35,402 nt of DNA from Oscillospiraceae bacterium (GTDB taxonomy: Bacteria; Bacillota; Clostridia; Oscillospirales; Ruminococcaceae). The stretch lies in assembly GCA_020024475.1 (NCBI GenBank), contig JAHHTS010000019.1, forward strand, positions 1 through 35,402, in the 5' to 3' direction. Position numbers and translations under genes: made by a program. Below are positions 25,290 to 32,019 of this stretch, piece by piece. The stretch's first letter is position 1. Each line of letters starts with the position of its first letter. The notes beneath the pieces were generated by a model. The model saw only the letters and a list, made by a program, of their open reading frames with translations, was not told the DNA's origin and did no database searches.

Positions 25290-25426
25290 GTTGAAAAAAC
25301 GAAATGAGTGTGATAGAATAATAATGTTGAAAAAATCAAACTCAATAGTTGCGTTTTTCAAACCCTAAAAATGATTATAGTACGAAAAACCCAACCATGC
25401 AACATAAAAAGTTTAAAATTCGCAAC
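25290..25426. repeat. Five operator-like 16-bp repeats between the divergent genes
   Basis: Sites, written in the shared orientation: 25290-25305 GTTGAAAAAACGAAAT, 25326-25341 GTTGAAAAAATCAAAC, 25348-25363 GTTTGAAAAACGCAAC (minus), 25380-25395 GTACGAAAAACCCAAC, 25411-25426 GTTTAAAATTCGCAAC. Consensus is about GTT(T/G)GAAAAAC-CAAC, with imperfect dyad ends GTT/AAC. Spacings are 22 to 36 bases. Likely repressor operators; the fourth site lies in the early promoter spacer. Confidence 0.6.
25374..25402 (-). promoter_or_regulatory. Early leftward prophage promoter
   Basis: Minus strand TTGCAT (25397-25402), 17 bases, TATAAT (25374-25379). Start about 25367 gives a leader of some 100 bases. The spacer (25380-25396) is filled by one 16-bp operator-like site, which fits control by the adjacent repressor. 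Confidence 0.75.
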
Positions 25427-25463
25427 TTTGATAAAAAATAACAAATGAATGGGGTGGAATTTA

Positions 25464-25844
25464 GTGTTTTTTGATAATTTTCAAAAAATCTGTATGGACA
25501 ATGGGGTAAGTCCGTCAAAGGTTGTAACAGATATAGGAATGAACAAATCGGCTGTTACATATTGGAAGAATAGAGGTAGTACTCCTAATGGAGATGTGTT
25601 GCAAAAGATAGCGGATTACTTTGGAATATCGGTGGAAAATTTGCTGGCAGGTCAATCGAAAAAATCCGCTGAAGGGTGTTCTGATGATGAAGAATTAAAT
25701 GAACTTTTGGAAGAATTGAAGAATAATCCAGGCAAAAGGCTGTTATTTTCCAAGACCAAAAAAGCCACAAAAGAGGATATAGAGAAGATAATAGCCATGG
25801 TGGATATAATCACAGGAGGCGACAATGGGGGATATTTTTATTAG
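25464..25844 (+). CDS. Phage CI/Cro-family repressor
   Basis: 126 aa from the GTG at 25464 with GGGTGG 6 bases upstream; an ATG at 25449 is in frame but its site is poor. Residues about 1-65 are a Cro/CI helix-turn-helix: FFDNFQKICMDNGVSPSKV, then NKSAVTYWKNRGSTPNGDVL and KIADYFGISVENLLAG. The C-terminal half is a charged helical extension (EELNELLEELKNNPGK, then KKATKEDIEKIIAMV) and no peptidase catalytic pair is visible, so it probably is not self-cleaving; inactivation is more likely by the ImmA-like protease in the next gene, with which it overlaps. Confidence 0.85.
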   Translation: MFFDNFQKICMDNGVSPSKVVTDIGMNKSAVTYWKNRGSTPNGDVLQKIADYFGISVENLLAGQSKKSAEGCSDDEELNELLEELKNNPGKRLLFSKTKKATKEDIEKIIAMVDIITGGDNGGYFY

Positions 25845-26067
25845 GTATGCCGAAGGTATGCCAGCGTCAATAAAGGCGTATACGCTTACAGATTGTGACG
25901 GAAACTATAATGTTTATGTAAACACAGCGCTAAATTCTATACGGCAACATGAGGCAATCAAACACGAAATATTGCATATAAATGGTGGGCATTTTTTTCG
26001 ATGCAGTAGCGTAGAAAAAGACGAGCAAGAGGTTGAAAGTATAATATTACAAAGGGCAAATTTATAG
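25825..26067 (+). CDS. ImmA/IrrE-family metalloprotease (short)
   Basis: 80 aa; AGGAGG 7 bases before the ATG, overlapping the repressor end by 20 bases. The HEXXH zinc site is in KHEILHINGGHF (about 47-58), and EQEVESIILQRANL near 66-79 gives the third ligand glutamate. Family members are usually about 120-150 aa; here only the catalytic core remains. In other prophages the protease cleaves the CI-like repressor after DNA damage, and the gene pair fits that switch. Confidence 0.8.
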   Translation: MGDIFIRYAEGMPASIKAYTLTDCDGNYNVYVNTALNSIRQHEAIKHEILHINGGHFFRCSSVEKDEQEVESIILQRANL

Positions 26068-26361
26068 GTATAAAAATTGTTAAAAATAGTGTGTATTTTT
26101 TAATTTTTATAAAAAGGTTTATACAAGTAATTATTTATTCTGGTAGTTTAGCCAAACTTAATAATGGATAAAATTCATATATAAAACTAATTAAATATTT
26201 AATAAAATAAATATTTAAAATGGATTATTTTTTTAAAATTTATTTAAAATTTAATCTAATTAGAAAAATTCACATAAAAAAAGCACCTGAAACAGGTGCT
26301 TTTTGTTTTTAGAATTAAAATTAAATTATATAGATTGTATAAAAATTGAAGTAGAAAAATT
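26068..26361. other. AT-rich gap at the prophage right boundary
   Basis: Very AT-rich with no long ORF. Includes the terminator at 26276-26305 and several partly palindromic runs such as TTTAAAATTTATTTAAAATTT near 26236-26256. No integrase, tRNA or recognizable attachment repeat shared with the left prophage edge (10700-10920). Confidence 0.4.
26276..26305. terminator. Bidirectional terminator between ImmA-like gene and CPBP gene
   Basis: AAGCACCTG AAA CAGGTGCTT forms a perfect 9-bp stem (26281-26301), with A-run on one side and T-run on the other, so it should work on both strands. It ends the prophage rightward pair and the leftward CPBP gene. Confidence 0.85.
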
Positions 26362-27174
26362 TTATTCTTTTTCTAATTTTATACCAGAATAAAAGTTTTT
26401 TATATAAGGAATAAAAAATGACAAAAGTCCGATTATACAAAAAATATACACATGTAAAGGTAAGTTGTGAATAAATTTTGAAAAAGCCAAAAAGTTGGCT
26501 AAAGAATGAACATAAATAGAGTGAGCTATACAGTTATATTTTAGGTATACTAGGCAAAAAACGAAGCCTGCAAACAGTGAAATAACAGTAGTCAAAACTC
26601 CTTGATGGGCTACTGCGAATAATACCGAACTAATGACAATGGCGATAAAAGGGCCATAGAAATTTTTGCTGCGATAAAGGACAAAACCACGGTAAATAAG
26701 CTCCTCACTGATAGGAGCGGCGAAAACCATACATAGAAAAGAAAGAAAATTAAATGTTATGTTATCTTCAGTCAATTTAAGATATTCTGCTATGAAAGCA
26801 GAACTCACAGACAAAAAAATACTCAAAAGTGTAAGACGCAAGAATATTTTTAAATTATGTAAATTTATAATATTTTTTATTGAAAGTTTATTTTCAATGT
26901 TGTTATATGAGTTGTTTTCGGTTAGGTCAGCGACAGTAGGCAAAAAAACAGAAGCTTTATTTTTTGTAATTTTGTAGTACCATAGCATAACAAAAGGCCA
27001 TAATAAGCATGTGGCAATTTTTCCACAGGTAAAATCACTTTCCAAAGGAAGGTAATGATATATAATTCTGCTTATAGCTATGTGCATAGACAAGTAGAAA
27101 ATAACGGGTAAGAAAATGCACCGTATTTCGAAAAAATTTTTTTGTTCAGTTTTTATCTTCATTTTACTAATCAT
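26362..27174 (-). CDS. CPBP-family intramembrane metalloprotease
   Basis: 270 aa with about seven hydrophobic segments. The CPBP (Abi) motifs are present: EELIYRGFVL near residues 157-166 (EExxxR), a FxxxxxxxxH-like IVISSVLFAVAHQGVLT near 178-195 and a final LxxNSIxxSIxVHSLANFLAF near 215-235, giving the EE-R-H-N/H set of the Rce1 fold. Such proteins cleave peptide bonds inside the membrane, and in Firmicutes often serve bacteriocin self-immunity. There is no bacteriocin gene in the window. Start is M1 or M5; no strong ribosome site. Next to a prophage, possible defence is speculative. Confidence 0.82.
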   Translation of the reverse strand: MISKMKIKTEQKNFFEIRCIFLPVIFYLSMHIAISRIIYHYLPLESDFTCGKIATCLLWPFVMLWYYKITKNKASVFLPTVADLTENNSYNNIENKLSIKNIINLHNLKIFLRLTLLSIFLSVSSAFIAEYLKLTEDNITFNFLSFLCMVFAAPISEELIYRGFVLYRSKNFYGPFIAIVISSVLFAVAHQGVLTTVISLFAGFVFCLVYLKYNCIAHSIYVHSLANFLAFSKFIHNLPLHVYIFCIIGLLSFFIPYIKNFYSGIKLEKE

Positions 27175-27271
27175 ATTTATAAGTTAACGTATTTGTCAAT
27201 TAGCTCATCGGCTTTATTATATGGGTGAGAGCGGATAACAGATTGTATAGTATGTAAGTTTTCCGCTTAAA

Positions 27272-27364
27272 TTATTGCTTACTGTGGGCAATCTCTTTAA
27301 ATACCATAGTTATTGTAAATCCAATAATGGTGATGAATAGCTTTGTCCAAATAAGCATCCGCAT
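27272..27364 (-). CDS. Possible 30-aa hydrophobic small protein
   Basis: MRMLIWTKLFITIIGFTITM then VFKEIAHSKQ: a membrane helix with a short basic-polar tail, like type I toxin or small stress membrane peptides. Lies within the CPBP upstream region and in the same direction. There is no ribosome site, so coding status is weak; a pure-chance ORF cannot be excluded. Confidence 0.3.
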   Translation of the reverse strand: MRMLIWTKLFITIIGFTITMVFKEIAHSKQ

Positions 27365-27594
27365 AAAAAATAAGTAGTATATTTATAATATATGTGTATA
27401 TTTAATTTACCACATATCTAAATTTAATGCAATATTAAGGGAGAAAAAGCACATATAGGTATGGAAAATTACGATAATCACAAATAATTGGTTTTCAGCA
27501 TTTAAAGATATGCGATATATGGTAAAAATTTTGTATAAAATATTTAGGCGAATTTTTTGTATTATCAGTGCAACTTTTAACCGATCTAAAATAA

Positions 27595-27624
27595 ATGATA
27601 CATTTTGACAGTTAATATATGCAA
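27595..27624 (-). promoter_or_regulatory. Promoter-like element upstream of the CPBP gene
   Basis: Minus strand TTGCAT (27619-27624), 18 bases, TATCAT (27595-27600). It would read into the 30-aa ORF and then the CPBP protease gene after about 400 bases. Quality is moderate. Confidence 0.4.
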
Positions 27625-27741
27625 AAAAGTCACTTTATTTTGTTCTTATAAGACATTTTCCGGTAAAAATCATAATTTATATAATTAAAATGATGTATCT
27701 AGGATTTTTGATATAATAGTTATTTTGTTAAAATAGAGCAA

Positions 27742-27778
27742 AAAATCAGAGTGAGCAATAAAGGCTCACTCTGATTTT
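27742..27778. terminator. Terminator of the ECF S-component gene
   Basis: Perfect 15-bp stem AAAATCAGAGTGAGC/GCTCACTCTGATTTT with a 7-base loop, 19 bases after the ECF gene stop (minus strand). T residues follow on the minus strand, and A/T symmetry makes it potentially bidirectional. Confidence 0.9.
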
Positions 27779-27796
27779 ACGAAAGTATGGTATGTA

Positions 27797-28315
27797 TTAT
27801 TTTTTGAACATCTTATTAAAAACACCAATTAGATTGAATTTGTAGCATAACACAACAGCTATAACAGCGCCTACACCGGCTTGAAGAATGGCGAAAGGCA
27901 GTTTTATAATTGCGGATTCCACAGTGGCATAAACGAAAGCTCTTCCCAAAGTGTAACCAATAACGCTAACAATTCCACCAGCAGTAACACCGATGATACC
28001 GGCAGTGATAGGCTTCATATTTGTAAGTTTTCTAACGCAAACAGAAGCGATTACAGCCTGAAGGCCATGAGAAACAAGTGAAACAAACATAGGCGCAGGG
28101 TAGAAAAGCATATCCCCTATAAAAGAGCCGATACCACCAACACAAAAAGCCAAAAACGGATCAAGCAGAATAGCACCGGTGCATATGATGGCATCGCAAA
28201 AATACAGATGTCCACCAGGTACAGGTATACTAAACGAGCTTGTTGCAACTGTTAAAGCCATAAACATAGCAGTTATGCAAAGAGTAATGGTAGGAATACG
28301 ATTTTTATTATTCAT
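27797..28315 (-). CDS. ECF transporter S component, possible vitamin B6 transporter
   Basis: 172 aa, ATG with AAAGGAG upstream. Six membrane helices and the family stretch FSIPVPGGHLYFCDAIICTG near residues 27-46 (S-component PF07155-like), then SFIGDMLFYPAPMFVSLVSH near 65-84. The S component binds the substrate; the energy module (EcfA/A'/T) is encoded elsewhere. Divergent from a MocR-type regulator; MocR proteins often control vitamin B6 genes, which makes pyridoxine/pyridoxal the best guess. The substrate cannot be read directly. Confidence 0.8.
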   Translation of the reverse strand: MNNKNRIPTITLCITAMFMALTVATSSFSIPVPGGHLYFCDAIICTGAILLDPFLAFCVGGIGSFIGDMLFYPAPMFVSLVSHGLQAVIASVCVRKLTNMKPITAGIIGVTAGGIVSVIGYTLGRAFVYATVESAIIKLPFAILQAGVGAVIAVVLCYKFNLIGVFNKMFKK

Positions 28316-28338
28316 GGTAAAATCTCCTTTACTTAATC

Positions 28339-28376
28339 TTCTAATTTTATTATAATCATAATTGATAATATTAGAA
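28339..28376. promoter_or_regulatory. Inverted repeat in the ECF/MocR divergent region
   Basis: TTCTAATTTTAT (28339-28350) and GATAATATTAGAA (28364-28376) form an imperfect dyad (10 of 12 positions). It lies between the two divergent starts and includes a TATAAT-like box on the minus strand. A candidate operator of the MocR regulator. Confidence 0.45.
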
Positions 28377-28407
28377 TAACCAAAATAGAGTAAAAATATA
28401 TAACCAG

Positions 28408-29499
28408 ATGAATGAGAAAATGAAAAATAAAGAAAATCAAAGTGCTTATATGAAACTATACACTACATTAAAAAATCAGATAATAGAAGGCATTTATATT
28501 TTTGGTGATAGAATGCCTTCCAAGAGAACTATTGCTGAAGATTTTTGTGTAAGCGTTATAACAGTGCAACACGCCTATGAGATGCTATGTGACGAGGGAT
28601 ATGTAGAGTCGGTGCAGCGAAGTGGTTACTATGTCAGCTACAAACGGGATAATTGGTTTTCAACAAATGATAATGCCATTGAGAACACCCATAAAATACT
28701 AGAACCTATTGAAACTGGAGATTTTCCTTTTTCTGTACTTTCAAAAGCGATGAGAAAAGTAATAACAGTTTATGGTGAAAATATACTTAACAAGTCGCCT
28801 AATACCGGTTGTCAAGAGTTAAAAATAGCACTATCCTCATATTTAGCTAGAAATAGAGGGATAGTGGTTGACACTCAGCAAATAGTAATTGGCTCAGGGG
28901 CAGAGTACTTATACGGACTTATAATTCAGCTTTTAGGTAAAGTGATGTCTTATGCTATTGAAAACCCTTCTTATGAGAAGATAAGGAACATATATTATGT
29001 ATACGGGATTCGGTATGATATGCTAAAAATGGGTGCAGAAGGAATATCCACAAGTGAACTTAGGCGAACTTCAGCAAATGTACTGCATATAACACCATAT
29101 AACAGTTTTCCCAGTGGGATAACTGCCACAGTATCTAAGAAAAAAGAATATGTATCATGGGCGAAAGATAGAAAAGGCTATATCATAGAAGATGATTTTG
29201 ATTCCGAGTTTACACTTTCGTCTAAATCGGAGGACACAGTTTTTTCTCTTGCGCCTGAAAGAGTTATATATGTAAATACTTTTTCAAAAACTATATCACC
29301 ATCAATGAGATTGGGCTATATGATAATACCAAAACCGCTTGTAAAAACATTTTATAAACGTTTGGGATTTTACTCATGTAGTGTTCCTATATTTGACCAA
29401 TATGTTCTAGCAGAGCTAATAGAGAGTGGAGAATTTGAACGCCATATCAATCGCACACGCCGTCGATTGCGACAAGAGAAAGGAAAAAACAAAAATTAG
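28408..29499 (+). CDS. MocR-type GntR/aminotransferase regulator, C-terminally truncated
   Basis: 363 aa. Residues 10-78 are a GntR winged helix (RMPSKRTIAEDFCVSVITVQ, then LCDEGYVESVQRSGYYVSY). From 98 onward a fold-type I aminotransferase-like domain, including NPSYEKIRNIYYVYGI, ITPYNSFPSGITATVSKKKE, EDDFDSEF and NTFSKTISPSMRLGY with the PLP lysine K294. Normal MocR regulators are about 450-490 aa; this ends at RRRLRQEKGKNKN, about 90-100 residues short, and the following DNA has no continuation in another frame. The effector domain needed to complete the PLP fold is missing. It may bind DNA with altered effector response, or be nonfunctional. No strong ribosome site. Confidence 0.82.
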   Translation: MNEKMKNKENQSAYMKLYTTLKNQIIEGIYIFGDRMPSKRTIAEDFCVSVITVQHAYEMLCDEGYVESVQRSGYYVSYKRDNWFSTNDNAIENTHKILEPIETGDFPFSVLSKAMRKVITVYGENILNKSPNTGCQELKIALSSYLARNRGIVVDTQQIVIGSGAEYLYGLIIQLLGKVMSYAIENPSYEKIRNIYYVYGIRYDMLKMGAEGISTSELRRTSANVLHITPYNSFPSGITATVSKKKEYVSWAKDRKGYIIEDDFDSEFTLSSKSEDTVFSLAPERVIYVNTFSKTISPSMRLGYMIIPKPLVKTFYKRLGFYSCSVPIFDQYVLAELIESGEFERHINRTRRRLRQEKGKNKN

Positions 29500-29626
29500 T
29501 TAATAATTTGTTAATAACCTAGATTTAAGAAAAGTTATTGTTAATAATAAAAGTGTTAAAAAGTTTTATAAAAATGTTAAAATAGAAATAGAAATAAAAA
29601 ACAGTAATAAAATGGAGGTAAATGTT

Positions 29627-30178
29627 ATGTTAGAACAAATAAGATTACAATCGCAGCAAGCGGCAGAAGAACTTGTAGAAAAAGCAAAACTTGAAAAAGG
29701 CAATATAGTTGTAATAGGGTGTTCGTCAAGTGAAGTAGGTGGAAATAAAATTGGCACAGGGTCAAGTCTTGAAGTTGCTAGGGCTGTTTTTGATGGGCTG
29801 TATCCGGTGTTCAAAGAAAAAGGAATATATGTTGCAACGCAGTGCTGTGAACATCTTAACAGAGCCATCATTATTGAAAAAGAGCTTGCCGACAAATTGG
29901 GTATAGACCAAGTGAATGTTATACCACAGCCAAAAGCAGGTGGTTCATTCTCAACTACAGCTTGGCGGGAGTTTGACCACCCGGTGGCAGTTGAAAAGAT
30001 AAAAGCAGATGCTGGAATGGATATTGGAGATACACTTATAGGTATGCATATAAAAGAGGTAGTAGTTCCGCTTCGCCTTGATGTAAAGCAGATAGGTCAA
30101 GCACATCTTGTTTGCGCAAGAAGAAGAGCAAAATATGTAGGTGGAAGCAGAGCAGTCTACAACCCAGAACTCCTATAA
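29627..30178 (+). CDS. TIGR01440/UPF0340 family protein (YwlG-like)
   Basis: 183 aa from the ATG at 29627 with GGAGGT 7 bases upstream; an in-frame ATG at 29612 overlaps that site. Conserved stretches seen: VVIGCSSSEVGGNKIGTGSS, VATQCCEHLNRA, VNVIPQPKAGGSFSTTAW, and DHPVAVEKIKADAGMDIGDT near 117-136. The family is widespread in Firmicutes but its biochemical activity is unknown. Cytoplasmic. A perfect terminator follows. The upstream region includes three GTTAATAA copies within 80 bases that may be AT-rich spacer. Confidence 0.92.
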   Translation: MLEQIRLQSQQAAEELVEKAKLEKGNIVVIGCSSSEVGGNKIGTGSSLEVARAVFDGLYPVFKEKGIYVATQCCEHLNRAIIIEKELADKLGIDQVNVIPQPKAGGSFSTTAWREFDHPVAVEKIKADAGMDIGDTLIGMHIKEVVVPLRLDVKQIGQAHLVCARRRAKYVGGSRAVYNPELL

Positions 30179-30192
30179 AATATGAAAAAACT

Positions 30193-30227
30193 AAGAAGTC
30201 ACGAACAAAATTTGTTCGTGACTTCTT
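30193..30227 (+). terminator. Terminator after the TIGR01440 gene
   Basis: AAGAAGTCACGAACAAA and TTTGTTCGTGACTTCTT form a 17-bp perfect stem (tiny loop opens to a few A-T pairs), with A- and T-rich flanks. Lies 15 bases after the stop. Confidence 0.88.
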
Positions 30228-30297
30228 ATTTAAATGATTGACAGTGTTTTATTTATTTATAATAATATTATCATAATAATAAAACGAGGTTAAAGAA

Positions 30298-30699
30298 ATG
30301 GAAAGTGAAAATTCAAAAATGTTCTTAAAAAAAATTGCAGTGATATCAAGTTTTATATTTGTAAGTATTTTTACTGGTTGCCTGTTTCCAATTATAAATT
30401 TTAACCTAGAAAACCCAGTTAATATAGGTGTGCCTATGCGAGGTGTTATGGTATTAACAGCATTTTGGTTAATGAATTCAACTGGTTATTTAGAGGCATA
30501 TGTTTTTAAAAATGTAAATAATTTAAAAGTTATTTTATTAAACTTAGCTATTGCGGGATTTGGCTTGATATTTAGATATGTATTAGAATTTGGAGAAGTG
30601 TCAAACACTTATAATTTTACATTTACAAATTTGATGTTCCATATTTTGCTATTGGTTTGTGTAACAAGTTTTATTTACTTAAAAAGGAAGGATAAATAA
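30298..30699 (+). CDS. Four-TM small membrane protein, unknown
   Basis: 133 aa; GAGG about 9 bases upstream. Four hydrophobic segments (about 10-33, 45-66, 76-96, 107-127) with short loops and a basic C-terminal KRKDK. No motif recognised. It starts a run of three small membrane ORFs that ends at the terminator at 31162-31190, so the set looks like one transcription unit. Confidence 0.6.
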   Translation: MESENSKMFLKKIAVISSFIFVSIFTGCLFPIINFNLENPVNIGVPMRGVMVLTAFWLMNSTGYLEAYVFKNVNNLKVILLNLAIAGFGLIFRYVLEFGEVSNTYNFTFTNLMFHILLLVCVTSFIYLKRKDK

Positions 30700-30709
30700 T
30701 TTTATAGTT

Positions 30710-30997
30710 ATGATTTTAATATTAGGAATATTTTGGACAATATATGGAATAACTGGTTTATTTGGTTTTTGTAAAATACCACAAAATTTCAAAAACAAGC
30801 CTTGGACGAAACAATACACCAGATATTTAGGTATATCGTGGATAATGGCTGGTATACCGTGGATTATTTTGTATTTTGTTTTTGAGAAATGGGATATAGG
30901 TATAGCAACGCAAGCATTGTTAATGATTGTTTGCAGTGCACCGTCAATTATTTATAATTTTTTATTAGACAGAAACTATAAAAACAAAAACGATTAA
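30710..30997 (+). CDS. Small membrane protein, unknown
   Basis: 95 aa; three hydrophobic segments with a YTRYLGISWIMAGIPWIIL stretch and a charged C-terminus RNYKNKND. Similar-sized proteins with this layout (DUF3784-like) are frequent in clostridial genomes but I cannot confirm the family. Ribosome site is far (AAGGA at 17 bases), so the start may be off. Confidence 0.55.
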   Translation: MILILGIFWTIYGITGLFGFCKIPQNFKNKPWTKQYTRYLGISWIMAGIPWIILYFVFEKWDIGIATQALLMIVCSAPSIIYNFLLDRNYKNKND

Positions 30998-31052
30998 TAT
31001 AACAGCACGATTTACAACTACTATAACAAATGGAAAATATTATGAATGTTTT

Positions 31053-31160
31053 ATGACATTATTGTTATTTATAGTGGTTATTATATTTGCTCTCTCTTTC
31101 TTTGTATATGAAAGATTAGTTTTAAAGAAATATAAATATATTTTAAAGGAAGAAAAATAA
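31053..31160 (+). CDS. 35-aa single-TM small protein
   Basis: Begins MTLLLFIVVIIFALSFFVYE, then a basic tail KKYKYILKEEK. One membrane helix. It follows the two previous membrane genes and ends just before a terminator. The ribosome site is weak, but position and length just before the terminator argue for a real peptide, perhaps a type I toxin-like or regulatory peptide. Confidence 0.42.
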   Translation: MTLLLFIVVIIFALSFFVYERLVLKKYKYILKEEK

Positions 31161-31161
31161 T

Positions 31162-31190
31162 TAAAACGCATCTGACAAGGTGCGTTTTTA
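31162..31190 (+). terminator. Terminator after the small membrane cassette
   Basis: AAAACGCATC and GGTGCGTTTT (one wobble) close a TGACAA loop and are followed by T residues. Confidence 0.78.
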
Positions 31191-31249
31191 ATTTTGCATT
31201 ATTCACAGTAAATAATTTTATAAATGTGATTAAAAAAGTGGTATAAAGC

Positions 31250-31278
31250 TTTATTTGTTCATAATTATAATGTATACT
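31250..31278 (+). promoter_or_regulatory. Candidate promoter of the two-component operon
   Basis: TTTATT (31250-31255), 17 bases, TATACT (31273-31278). Weak -35 but good spacing; 30 bases before the response-regulator start. Confidence 0.4.
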
Positions 31279-31308
31279 GTTAGTAATAATTCCGATATGG
31301 AGGAAAAA

Positions 31309-32007
31309 ATGGATAAAGAAAAAATATTGATAGTAGACGACGATAAAAACATATGCGAGCTTTTGCGTCTATATCTTGAAAAGGAAGGTTATGAAACTTG
31401 TATAGCAAATGACGGAGAAAAAGCTATGGAAGTTTATGAAAGTGGTCATTTTGACCTAGTGCTTCTTGATGTAATGATGCCAAGAGTGGACGGCTGGGAA
31501 GCTTGCCGAAGAATAAGGGCAAAAGGCAATACTCCTATCATAATGCTGACAGCAAAGGGTGAAACATTCGATAAAGTATTGGGACTTGAACTTGGAGCAG
31601 ACGACTATGTAGTAAAGCCATTTGACACAAAAGAGGTGGTTGCCAGAATAAAGGCTGTTTTGCGTAGAACAGGCCGCTCAAATCAAAATTCGTCTTCAAC
31701 AGACGGAGCATTGGTCTTTGATAATCTTGTGGTGAACATTACAAAATACGAGCTTAAAGTTAAAGATGAAGTAATAGATACACCACCTAAAGAGTTAGAG
31801 CTATTGTATCATCTAGCGTCAAATCCTAATAAAGTGTTCACTCGAGATGCACTTCTTGACGATGTGTGGGGGTTTGAGTATTATGGTGATAGCAGAACAA
31901 TAGATGTGCATATCAAGCGCCTAAGAGAAAAGCTTGAAGGTGTAAGTGATAAATGGAGCCTAAAAACAGTATGGGGAGTAGGCTATAAATTTGAACTTAA
32001 AGAATAG
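31309..32007 (+). CDS. OmpR/PhoB-family response regulator
   Basis: 232 aa from the ATG at 31309 with GGAGG 7 bases upstream. Receiver domain: acidic triad D10-D12, phosphoacceptor D54 in VLLDVMMP, T81 in MLTAKG and K103 in VVKPFD. Winged-helix domain: PPKELELLYHLASNPNKVFT, DDVWGFEYYGDSRTIDVHI, and C-terminal VWGVGYKFE. It should bind direct repeats near sigma-A promoters after phosphorylation by the kinase two genes downstream. Neighbouring HtrA suggests cell-envelope stress signalling (CssRS-like), an inference. Confidence 0.95.
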   Translation: MDKEKILIVDDDKNICELLRLYLEKEGYETCIANDGEKAMEVYESGHFDLVLLDVMMPRVDGWEACRRIRAKGNTPIIMLTAKGETFDKVLGLELGADDYVVKPFDTKEVVARIKAVLRRTGRSNQNSSSTDGALVFDNLVVNITKYELKVKDEVIDTPPKELELLYHLASNPNKVFTRDALLDDVWGFEYYGDSRTIDVHIKRLREKLEGVSDKWSLKTVWGVGYKFELKE

Positions 32008-32019
32008 GATGGAACGAAA

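Larger units (their letters stand above)
27175..27796. other. About 620-base gap between CPBP and ECF genes
   Basis: Contains a possible 30-aa ORF (27272-27364), a promoter-like TTGCAT/TATCAT pair on the minus strand (27595-27624), and the ECF terminator (27742-27778). A further 300 bases have no identifiable feature. The minus-strand promoter would read toward the small ORF and CPBP gene. Confidence 0.45.

Noticed and set aside
10690..26361. Prophage attachment repeats
   Set aside because: I compared the AT-rich edges at about 10700-10920 and 26070-26360 and found only short A/T-run matches that chance explains; no convincing att pair.
27180..27270. tRNA-like D-arm near TTAGCTCA
   Set aside because: No cloverleaf, anticodon stem or T-loop (TTCGA) can be drawn; it is not a tRNA.
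27467..27490. Eight-codon plus-strand ORF after AAGGGAGA
   Set aside because: Ribosome site is too far from the ATG and the peptide is only 8 residues, with no downstream gene to regulate.
27690..27720. Plus-strand promoter TATAAT at about 27712
   Set aside because: No acceptable -35 element is at 16-18 bases, and it would read only into the nearby terminator.
29500..29626. Frameshifted continuation of the MocR gene
   Set aside because: I checked the other two frames after 29499; stops come within a few codons and no aminotransferase-like residues appear, so the tail is lost rather than frameshifted.
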